Shown here: piece after piece, positions 1 through 5,598 of the stretch
Layout of the letters: every line of letters starts with the position of its first letter
Position numbering within the stretch: position 1 is the stretch's first letter
NCBI RefSeq assembly: GCF_943913055.1
Contig: NZ_CALTWS010000129.1
Location: 1-7,870 of the forward strand
Reading direction: 5' to 3'
Length of the DNA: 7,870 nt
Source of the DNA: an uncultured Brevundimonas sp.
Lineage (GTDB): Bacteria > Pseudomonadota > Alphaproteobacteria > Caulobacterales > Caulobacteraceae
Notes under the pieces: generated by a model
What the model was told of the DNA's origin: nothing
Databases searched by the model: none
What the model saw: the letters and a program-made list of their open reading frames with translations, nothing else
Position numbers and translations under genes: made by a program

Positions 1-686
1 GTGCCGTAGAAGGTGCAGGTGCCGGGCGAGTGATAGCTGCCGATCTCGCTGTCCAGCAGGGTCTGGCGATCGACCTGGCCCTGGGCGTACAGGGCGCGGA
101 CGCGGGCCTTTTCCGCATTCGGGATGCCGGACGGCATGGGGCCTGCGGGGGCGAAGACGACGGGCAGGTGGCCGAAGGCCAGGGTGCCGATGAACAGGCC
201 GGGCACGATCTTGTCACAGACGCCCAGGGCCATCACCGCGTCGAAGGCGTCGTGGGTCAGGGCGATGCCCGCCGACATGGCGATCAGGTCGCGGCTGAAC
301 AGCGACAGCTCCATGCCGGGACGGCCCTGGGTGACGCCGTCGCACATGGCGGGGGTGCCCCCCGCGACTTGGGCCGTCGCTCCGACGGTGCGGACCGCGT
401 CACGGATGACGGCGGGAAAGCGCTCGAACGGCTGATGTGCCGACAGCATGTCGTTATAAGCCGTGACGATGCCGACATTGGGTTTGGACCCGTCCATCGC
501 CGCCAGCTTGTCGGCGATCGTCTGGCCCGCAAACGCATGGGCCCAGTTGGCGCAGGACAGTTTGGCCCGGCCCGCGCCGCTGTCGCGCGCGGCGTCCATG
601 CGGCGGATGTAGTCGGCACGGGTGTCGCGCGAGCGTTCGACGATGCGGGCGGTGACCTCGGCGACGACGGGATGCAGGTTGGCCAT
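1..686 (-). CDS. edd: 6-phosphogluconate dehydratase, N-terminal 228 residues (runs off the window)
   Basis: Edd dehydrates 6-phosphogluconate to 2-keto-3-deoxy-6-phosphogluconate, the committed Entner-Doudoroff step, in the cytoplasm; it belongs to the IlvD/Edd [4Fe-4S] dehydratase family. I translated the minus strand from the ATG at 686-684 and the frame stays open to the window edge. Family signatures appear in order: TAYNDMLSAHQP (75-86), GGTPAMCDGVTQG (109-121), ELSLFSRD (126-133), GVCDKIVPGL (155-164), PAGPMPSG (180-187) and SYHSPGTCTFYG (217-228). C157 and C224 match the cysteines expected to hold the iron-sulfur cluster, with C115 also conserved. The family is about 600 residues, so over 60% of the gene lies beyond position 1. 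The start shares one base with the pgl stop (TGATG), and GGAG lies a suitable distance upstream, so it is probably translationally coupled to pgl. Nothing looks broken in the visible part. Confidence 0.96.
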   Translation of the reverse strand, partial: MANLHPVVAEVTARIVERSRDTRADYIRRMDAARDSGAGRAKLSCANWAHAFAGQTIADKLAAMDGSKPNVGIVTAYNDMLSAHQPFERFPAVIRDAVRTVGATAQVAGGTPAMCDGVTQGRPGMELSLFSRDLIAMSAGIALTHDAFDAVMALGVCDKIVPGLFIGTLAFGHLPVVFAPAGPMPSGIPNAEKARVRALYAQGQVDRQTLLDSEIGSYHSPGTCTFYG

Positions 687-1405
687 CAGGCTTTCTCCGT
701 CCACAGAACATCCAGCGGGACCTTGGCGGCGATCAGGGCGGCGATGGGCTGGGTCGTGGGATCGCCCGCCGCTTCACGTTCGAAGACGTCGCGCTTGGCG
801 GTCCCGGTCAGGGCCAGGACGACGCGCCGGGCCTGGATCAGATACGGCAGGTTGATCGACAGCCGCTCCAGGCTGGGGGCCAGGCCGTCGCGACCTTGCG
901 GCACGCCGAGAACCGTGGGCTTGAGCGTGGGCGACAGCAGGGTCTTCAGGGTCGGGCTGTAGGGGAACATGGAGCAGATATGGCCATCCTCTCCCATGCC
1001 CAGAAGGACCGCATCCAGACGGCCGTGGGGAGCCAGGGCCTGAGCCGCGCGGGCGGCCGCCCGATCGACGGTGACCTCGGCATGATACAGGGGCACGAAG
1101 GTCGCTGCGGCGGCGAGACCGGTCAGCAGCGTCCGCTTGAGTAGTGCGGCATTCGAGTCCGGCGAAGTTTCGGGCACATAGCGCTCGTCGATCAGGGTCA
1201 CGGCGATGCGGGACCAGTCGAGGCCCGCCTCGGCCATCCGGGCATAGATCGGCGAAGGCGTGGAGCCGCCGGAGCCAGCGAAGGTCGCCCTGCCGTTTTC
1301 GCTCAGAGCCTGGCCGAGGGTGTCGGCCAGGAGGGCGGCGCAGGCGTCGGCCCAGTCCGTGCCGGTGGCGAAGGTCTGGATGGCGGGTGCGGTGTGATCA
1401 GTCAT
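686..1405 (-). CDS. pgl: 6-phosphogluconolactonase (DevB/Pgl type)
   Basis: Pgl hydrolyses 6-phosphogluconolactone, the Zwf product, to 6-phosphogluconate, the Edd substrate. The 239-residue protein has normal length for the bacterial DevB-type enzyme of the NagB/RpiA-like fold. Visible family motifs are SGGSTP (45-50), the DERYVP segment (73-78) followed by SPDSN (81-85), GMGEDGH (136-142) running into SMFP (145-148), and TGTAKR (200-205) near the C terminus. I chose the ATG at 1405-1403 because the residues before it in the longer open frame (up to 1654) are low-complexity Pro/Arg/Ser sequence opposite zwf coding sequence and unlike Pgl, whereas the chosen start puts the SGGSTP motif at the usual distance from the N terminus. 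The gene overlaps the zwf stop by 8 bases (ATGACTGA) and its own stop overlaps the edd start by one base. This packing indicates one transcript for zwf-pgl-edd. No strong Shine-Dalgarno is visible, consistent with coupling to zwf translation. Confidence 0.95.
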   Translation of the reverse strand: MTDHTAPAIQTFATGTDWADACAALLADTLGQALSENGRATFAGSGGSTPSPIYARMAEAGLDWSRIAVTLIDERYVPETSPDSNAALLKRTLLTGLAAAATFVPLYHAEVTVDRAAARAAQALAPHGRLDAVLLGMGEDGHICSMFPYSPTLKTLLSPTLKPTVLGVPQGRDGLAPSLERLSINLPYLIQARRVVLALTGTAKRDVFEREAAGDPTTQPIAALIAAKVPLDVLWTEKA

Positions 1406-2855
1406 TGCCGGTGTTCCAGCGCCGACCGGTGCGGTCCAGCAGCAGATCGGCCTCGGGCGGGCCCCAGGTTCCGGCGACGTAGTCTTTGGGCTTGAAGGCG
1501 GCGTCCTGCCAGGCCTCGGAGACCTGATCGACCCATTTCCAGGCCTGCTCGGCCTCGTCGCGGCGGACGAACAGGGTGGAGTCTCCGGCCAGGGCGTCGA
1601 GCAGCAGCCGCTCATAGGCGATGCGGCGGCGCGGCGGCTTGGCCGACTTGTCATTCTGGCCCCAGGACAGGGACATCTGAATGGGCTGAAGCTGCATGCG
1701 CTGGTCCAGCCCCGGCTTCTTGTTCATCACCGACAGAGAGATGTCTTCTTCGGGCTGAAGCTCGATGACCAGACGATTGGCCGTCACCTGACCCCGGTCG
1801 TTGTCGAAGATGGAGTGGGGCAGGGCCTTGAACTGGATGACGATCTCGGTGCGCTTTTCGGGCAGGCGCTTGCCGGTGCGCATGAAGAAGGGCACCCCGG
1901 CCCAGCGCCAGTTGTCGATGTCGGCGCGAATGGCGACGAAGGTTTCGGTATCCGAGTCCAGACCGCGCTCCTCGTCATAGCCCTTGACCGGCTGACCCTC
2001 GCTGGTGCCCGCCACATACTGTCCGCGCACGGTGACGCGTTCGGCCTCATCGTGGGTGATGGGGCGCAGGGAGCGCAGCACCTTGACCTTTTCGTTGCGG
2101 ACCGAGTCGGGCTCCAGATCGCTGGGTGGCTCCATGGCCACCAGGCAGAGCAGCTGGAGCATGTGGTTCTGGAGCATGTCGCGCAATGCTCCGTACTCGT
2201 CGTAATAGGGCCAGCGGTCGCCGACGCCGACGGTCTCTCCGACCGTGATCTGGACGTGGTCGATCGACAGGTTGTTCCACAGCGGCTCGAAGATGGTGTT
2301 GCCGAAGCGCAGGGCGATCAGGTTCTGGACCGTTTCCTTGCCCAGATAGTGGTCGATGCGGAACACCTGCTGTTCGGAGAAGGCATCGGCGACGGCGTCG
2401 TCGATTTCGCGGAAGGTTTCCAGATCGCGACCGACCGGCTTTTCCAGCACGACCCGGTCGTCCGCCTCGGCCAGGCCGGCGGCGCGCATGGCGGTGACGA
2501 TGCGGGCGTACAGCGACGGCGAGACGGCCAGGAAGCTGGTACAGGTGCCGGGGCCGACCTTGTCCTTTAGCGGCTTCAGGCTCTCGGCCGAGGTGGCGTC
2601 GACGGCCAGGTAGTCGAGGCGAGCCTCGAGCTTGGACCATGCCGCGTCGGACCAGGCGTCGTCCGCCTTCGCCTTGCTCTCGATCGACTGACGCACACGG
2701 GCGACATAGTCGTCGCGGCTTTCCTCGGACCGGGCCGCGCCGATGATCTTCAGATCGTCGGGCAGCAGGCCGTCATGCTCCAGATAGTAGAGCGAGGGCA
2801 GGAGCATCCGCAGGGCCAGATCGCCTCCGCCGCCGAACAGCACCAGTGCCGCCAT
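1398..2855 (-). CDS. zwf: glucose-6-phosphate 1-dehydrogenase
   Basis: Zwf oxidises glucose-6-phosphate to 6-phosphogluconolactone with reduction of NAD(P)+, opening the Entner-Doudoroff and oxidative pentose-phosphate routes. From the ATG at 2855-2853 it is 485 residues, the usual bacterial length. The N-terminal Rossmann region has the glycine-rich FGGGGDLA (7-14). EKP (138-140), the active-site signature RIDHYLGKE (166-174, with D168 and H169) and the second catalytic His (H231 in RDMLQNHMLQ) are present. Further family blocks are NWRWAGVPFFMRTGKRLP, KPGLDQRMQL, AYERLLLDAL, RRDEAEQAWKWVD and AGTWGP near the C terminus, all close to E. coli Zwf. An in-frame upstream ATG at 2930 would add 25 unrelated residues inside hisIE; the 2855 start has a good Shine-Dalgarno (AAGGAG, 5-base spacer) and begins right at the Rossmann strand. 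One oddity is Met17 where many family members have Lys (GDLALRM rather than GDLARRK). It follows hisIE by 28 bases and overlaps pgl by 8. Confidence 0.97.
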   Translation of the reverse strand: MAALVLFGGGGDLALRMLLPSLYYLEHDGLLPDDLKIIGAARSEESRDDYVARVRQSIESKAKADDAWSDAAWSKLEARLDYLAVDATSAESLKPLKDKVGPGTCTSFLAVSPSLYARIVTAMRAAGLAEADDRVVLEKPVGRDLETFREIDDAVADAFSEQQVFRIDHYLGKETVQNLIALRFGNTIFEPLWNNLSIDHVQITVGETVGVGDRWPYYDEYGALRDMLQNHMLQLLCLVAMEPPSDLEPDSVRNEKVKVLRSLRPITHDEAERVTVRGQYVAGTSEGQPVKGYDEERGLDSDTETFVAIRADIDNWRWAGVPFFMRTGKRLPEKRTEIVIQFKALPHSIFDNDRGQVTANRLVIELQPEEDISLSVMNKKPGLDQRMQLQPIQMSLSWGQNDKSAKPPRRRIAYERLLLDALAGDSTLFVRRDEAEQAWKWVDQVSEAWQDAAFKPKDYVAGTWGPPEADLLLDRTGRRWNTGND

Positions 2856-2860
2856 CTGCG

Positions 2861-2866
2861 CTCCTT
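2861..2866 (-). promoter_or_regulatory. ribosome binding site of zwf
   Basis: On the minus strand AAGGAG (within AGAAGGAG, 2868-2861) is followed by a 5-base spacer and the ATG at 2855. It decides the zwf start against the upstream in-frame ATG at 2930. It is the only Shine-Dalgarno in the window that lies wholly outside a coding sequence, so zwf may be initiated independently of hisIE translation. Confidence 0.8.
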
Positions 2867-2876
2867 CTCTCTCGTC

Positions 2877-2899
2877 AGACCCTCTAGCCCTCAGGGTCT
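2877..2899 (-). repeat. 7-bp inverted repeat spanning the hisIE stop codon (potential mRNA hairpin)
   Basis: The arms AGACCCT (2877-2883) and AGGGTCT (2893-2899) are perfectly complementary, separated by 9 bases that contain the hisIE TAG (2886-2884). In the mRNA this gives a 7-pair stem with a 9-base loop just upstream of the zwf Shine-Dalgarno. No U-tract follows on the minus strand, so it does not look like a standard intrinsic terminator. It could influence mRNA processing, stability or readthrough between the his and zwf blocks, or be a chance repeat in GC-rich DNA. Confidence 0.45.
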
Positions 2900-3510
2900 T
2901 TGGCCGGTTTTGCGCGTGTGGCCAACACATCGAGCACGTCCTGAAACACCAAGTTACGCGATCGCAGCAGCACCAGCAGGTGATAGATCAAATCCGCGGC
3001 CTCGCTGGTCAGTTCCTCGTCGGGACCGGCGGCTCCGGCCAGCGCCGTCTCGACCCCCTCCTCGCCGACCTTCTGGGCGACACGCTTGGGGCCCTCGGCG
3101 ATCAGGCGTGCGGTCCAGCTGGTCGCCGGGTCGGCGGCGGCGCGTTCGGCGATGGTTTGCTCCAGACGGGCGATGCGGCCCAGGCCCGGCGCGTCCTCAT
3201 CGCCGAAACAGCTGATGCGGTTCAGGTGGCAGGCATTGCCGACGGGCCGGACCTTCAGCACCAGCGCATCGCCATCGCAGTCGGGCGTGATCGAGACGAC
3301 ATGCAGCCGGTCGCCCGAGGTCTCACCCTTGCGCCACCGCCCGCCCCGCGACCGGGAATAGAAGGTGGCCTCTTTGGAAGCGATCGTCTCATCCAGCGCC
3401 GCGCGGTCCATATAGGCGAGCGTCAGCACCTGCAGGGTGGCGGCGTCCTGCACCACGACGGGGATCAGCCCGTCGCCCTTGGCGAAGTCGAGGGTGTCGG
3501 GGTCGATCAT
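2884..3510 (-). CDS. hisIE: bifunctional phosphoribosyl-AMP cyclohydrolase / phosphoribosyl-ATP pyrophosphatase
   Basis: HisIE catalyses steps two and three of histidine synthesis: the HisE domain removes pyrophosphate from phosphoribosyl-ATP, and the HisI domain opens the adenine ring of phosphoribosyl-AMP to give ProFAR. The 208-residue length fits the fused form. The HisI domain (about 8-103) shows GLIPVVVQD, LAYMDR, YSRSRGGRWRKGETSG (51-66) and the zinc-site cysteines C78 (DCDGD), C94 (ACH) and C101 (SCFG). The HisE domain (about 114-200) shows LEQTIAER, TARLIAEGPKR, AQKVGEEGVETAL (145-157), the acidic metal-binding helix, and EAADLIYHLLVLL (170-182). It resembles E. coli HisIE in both halves. 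The start ATG overlaps the hisF stop by 4 bases (ATGA) and a GAGGTGAG ribosome binding site lies inside the hisF end. The last ~28 codons use noticeably more A/T-ending codons than the rest. It is the last his gene, 28 bases before zwf. Confidence 0.97.
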   Translation of the reverse strand: MIDPDTLDFAKGDGLIPVVVQDAATLQVLTLAYMDRAALDETIASKEATFYSRSRGGRWRKGETSGDRLHVVSITPDCDGDALVLKVRPVGNACHLNRISCFGDEDAPGLGRIARLEQTIAERAAADPATSWTARLIAEGPKRVAQKVGEEGVETALAGAAGPDEELTSEAADLIYHLLVLLRSRNLVFQDVLDVLATRAKPAKDPEG

Positions 3511-4274
3511 AATCTCACCTCTATACCGTCGCGCTCGAGCTGGCGTTTCAGGTCGGGAATGGCCAGGGCGCCGGAGTGAAAGACGCTGGCGGCCAGGGCA
3601 CCCGACACATCGGCCTGCTGGAAGACATCGCGGAAATGCTCGGTCGCGCCCGCCCCTCCGGAGGCCACCAGCGGAATGGTCAGACAGGCGCGCGCGGCCT
3701 GAAGCTGGGCGATGTCATAGCCGCGTCGGACGCCGTCCTCGTCCATGCAGTTCAGCACGATCTCTCCGGCCCCCAGACCTTGCGCCTCCACGATCCAGTC
3801 CAGGGTGCGGCGGCCCGCGCCCCGGCTGGCGGTCGGGTCGCCGGTGTATTGGTGCACGACCCAGTCGTCGCCGGCGCGCTTGGAATCGACGCCCAGGACC
3901 ACGCATTGGGCACCGAAGCGGTCGCTCATTTCGCCGATCAGTTCGGGGCGTTCCAGGGCGGGGGAGTTGATCGACACCTTGTCGGCCCCGTGGTCCAGGC
4001 AGCGGGCCGCCTGATCCACGCTGCGGATGCCGCCGGCCACACAGAAGGGGATGTCCAGCAGGCGCGCGATGTCGCTGACCCAGTCATAATCCAGGGTGCG
4101 GCCCTCCGGGCTGGCCGTGATGTCGTAGAAGACCAGTTCGTCGGCCCCCTGGTCGCGATAGCGGGCGGCCAGTTCGGCGGCGTCGCCCATGTCGACGTGG
4201 TCCTTGAACCGCACGCCCTTGACCACCCGCCCGTCGCGCACGTCCAGGCAGGGGATGATGCGTCTGGCGGTCAT
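3507..4274 (-). CDS. hisF: imidazole glycerol phosphate synthase, cyclase subunit
   Basis: HisF takes ammonia delivered by HisH and converts PRFAR to imidazole-glycerol phosphate plus AICAR, linking histidine to purine synthesis. It is a 255-residue (beta-alpha)8 barrel of standard length. The two catalytic aspartates are in place: D11 in RIIPCLDVRDGRVVKG and D130 in VVLGVD. Phosphate-binding segments AGGIRS (80-85), DKVSINSPAL (98-107), ASGGAGATEHF and ALAASVFHSG follow. The sequence is of the E. coli type: it has QYTGD, GAGEIVLN, DGVRRGYD and FCVAGG, where alphaproteobacterial HisF usually has LLTSMDRDGT and VGGGVR-like versions (from memory). The ATG start overlaps the hisA stop by 4 bases and the stop overlaps the hisIE start by 4. 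It acts as a 1:1 complex with the HisH encoded two genes upstream. Confidence 0.97.
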   Translation of the reverse strand: MTARRIIPCLDVRDGRVVKGVRFKDHVDMGDAAELAARYRDQGADELVFYDITASPEGRTLDYDWVSDIARLLDIPFCVAGGIRSVDQAARCLDHGADKVSINSPALERPELIGEMSDRFGAQCVVLGVDSKRAGDDWVVHQYTGDPTASRGAGRRTLDWIVEAQGLGAGEIVLNCMDEDGVRRGYDIAQLQAARACLTIPLVASGGAGATEHFRDVFQQADVSGALAASVFHSGALAIPDLKRQLERDGIEVRL

Positions 4275-4999
4275 TGCACCGCCACCGCTTCGTCCACGGT
4301 GAACCGCCCCTCATAGATGGCGCGGCCGACGATGGCCCCGTCGCAGCCGATGGCGCGGGCGGCCTTGAGATCCTCCAGCGAGGACACGCCGCCCGAGGCC
4401 TGAACCTTCAGATCGGGGCGACGCAGCATGATCTCGGTCAGCAGTTCCAGATTGGGACCCGTCAGGGCCCCGTCTCGGCCGACATCGGTGACCAGCAGGT
4501 GTTTGGCCGTGCCTTCCGGATAGCGTTCCAGCGCGGCCCACAGGTCGATGTCTGCCGCCTGAGTCCAGCCCTTGAGTGACGGCACCCAGCGCGTGCCATC
4601 GGCCCGCACGTCGATGGCAAGGGTCAGGCGGTCCGGACCGAACCGCTCCAGCCAGCCTGCGACCGTATCGGGTGACGAGACGGCGAGGGAGCCGACGACC
4701 ACGCGGCTGACCCCGGCGTCCAGCAGGGCCTGAACGTCGTCGGCGGATCGCACCCCGCCGCCGGATTGGATGCGGATATCGATAGCCCCGGCCAGTTCGC
4801 CGATCAGGGCGTGCTGGACCGCGCGGCCCGCCTCGGCCCCGTCCAGATCGACGATATGGGCCCACTGGGCCCCCGAGGCGACGAAGCCCGCCAGGCGTGC
4901 AGCCGGATTGGTGTCATAGGCGGTGACCTGATCGAATCGCCCATGCATCAGGCGCACGGCGACGCCGGCTCGGAGGTCGATGGCGGGATAGACGATCAT
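4271..4999 (-). CDS. hisA: ProFAR isomerase (1-(5-phosphoribosyl)-5-[(5-phosphoribosylamino)methylideneamino]imidazole-4-carboxamide isomerase)
   Basis: HisA performs the Amadori rearrangement of ProFAR to PRFAR, the substrate of the HisH-HisF synthase. The 242-residue protein is a (beta-alpha)8 barrel of normal length. It begins with IVYPAIDLRAG, placing the catalytic aspartate at D8; the second acid/base region is LAIDV (D130) and TDVGRDG (171-177). The phosphate-binding elements GGGVRS (80-85), VVVGS (100-104), ASGGVSS (201-207) and VGRAIYEG (224-231) are all present. The run from ALLDAGVSRVVVGS through WLERFGPD and the C terminus GRFTVDEA closely parallels E. coli HisA, so I read it as the enterobacterial type. 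The ATG overlaps the hisH stop by 4 bases and the TGA overlaps the hisF ATG by 4. I see no strong Shine-Dalgarno, in keeping with coupled translation. HisA and HisF are ancient paralogues; motif order and neighbours separate them clearly here. Confidence 0.97.
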   Translation of the reverse strand: MIVYPAIDLRAGVAVRLMHGRFDQVTAYDTNPAARLAGFVASGAQWAHIVDLDGAEAGRAVQHALIGELAGAIDIRIQSGGGVRSADDVQALLDAGVSRVVVGSLAVSSPDTVAGWLERFGPDRLTLAIDVRADGTRWVPSLKGWTQAADIDLWAALERYPEGTAKHLLVTDVGRDGALTGPNLELLTEIMLRRPDLKVQASGGVSSLEDLKAARAIGCDGAIVGRAIYEGRFTVDEAVAVQ

Positions 5000-5598
5000 G
5001 CGGGCAGGCCCAGAAAGTTTTGGAGGATGCGCGCCCCGGCCCTGGCCGAGCGCTCCGGGTGGAACTGACAGCCCCAGCGGTTAGCGTTGCGAACCACGGC
5101 GGGGACGACGGTGCCGTAGTCGGCGCGGGCCAGAGTGGCCGGGCCGTCAGGGCAGACGAAACTGTGCACGAAATAGGCCCAGTCGCCGGGCTGGACGCCC
5201 TCCAGCAAGGGGTCGTCGCGCACGACCTCCAGGCGGGACCAGCCCATGTGCGGCACGGGCAGGGACGGGTCGATGTCGAAGCGTGTGACGTGGCCTGGGA
5301 TGAGACCCAGAGTCTCTACGCCGTCGCCCTCGTCGCTGGCGTCGAACAGCAGTTGCTGGCCCAGACAGACGCCGAGCAGGGGACGTGGAAAGGCGCGGAT
5401 GGCCTCGACCAGACCCAAGGTCTCCAGACGCGCCATGGCATAGGCGGCGGCCCCGACCCCGGGCAGGATCAGCCGCTCGGCGTCGGCGATGTCGGCCGGA
5501 TCGCTGGTCAGACGCACGGAGGCCCCCAGCCGTTCCAGTGCGAACTGGACCGAAGCGACATTGCCGGCACCGTAGGAGAGGACGGTGACTGAGCTCAC
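4996..5598 (-). CDS. hisH: imidazole glycerol phosphate synthase, glutamine amidotransferase subunit
   Basis: HisH hydrolyses glutamine and channels ammonia into the HisF barrel. It is a 200-residue class I amidotransferase of normal length. The Cys-His-Glu triad is visible: the nucleophile C78 in GVCLGQQLLF, and H180 and E182 in CQFHPERS. The oxyanion-region PGVGAAA (46-52), the interface segment VPHMGW (115-120), and YFVHSF (142-147) are also conserved. The N terminus VTVLSYGAGN matches the family start. The start codon is GTG (5598-5596), overlapping the hisCB stop by four bases (GTGA) and preceded by AAGGGGG inside the end of hisCB. No better in-frame start is needed, because the first strand begins at residue 3. 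The stop overlaps the hisA ATG by 4 bases. It should form the synthase complex with HisF. Confidence 0.96.
   Translation of the reverse strand: MSSVTVLSYGAGNVASVQFALERLGASVRLTSDPADIADAERLILPGVGAAAYAMARLETLGLVEAIRAFPRPLLGVCLGQQLLFDASDEGDGVETLGLIPGHVTRFDIDPSLPVPHMGWSRLEVVRDDPLLEGVQPGDWAYFVHSFVCPDGPATLARADYGTVVPAVVRNANRWGCQFHPERSARAGARILQNFLGLPA

Noticed and set aside
30..962. A 310-residue plus-strand open frame over edd and pgl
   Set aside because: Its low-complexity composition lies opposite two well-supported genes; it is a shadow frame.
1406..1654. A longer pgl starting at the ATG at 1654
   Set aside because: The added 83 residues are a Pro/Ser/Arg-rich out-of-frame reading of the zwf 3' end; the start at 1405 gives normal Pgl length.
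1815..2570. A 251-residue plus-strand open frame over zwf
   Set aside because: Antisense shadow of zwf with shadow-like composition.
2877..2899. Intrinsic transcription terminator between hisIE and zwf
   Set aside because: A stem can form but no U-run follows on the transcribed minus strand, so it is listed only as an inverted repeat.
2856..2930. A longer zwf starting at the ATG at 2930
   Set aside because: The 25 extra residues overlap the hisIE coding end and are unlike Zwf N termini; the ATG at 2855 has a proper ribosome binding site and the standard length.
3576..4316. A 246-residue plus-strand open frame over hisF
   Set aside because: Antisense shadow of hisF; no family resemblance.
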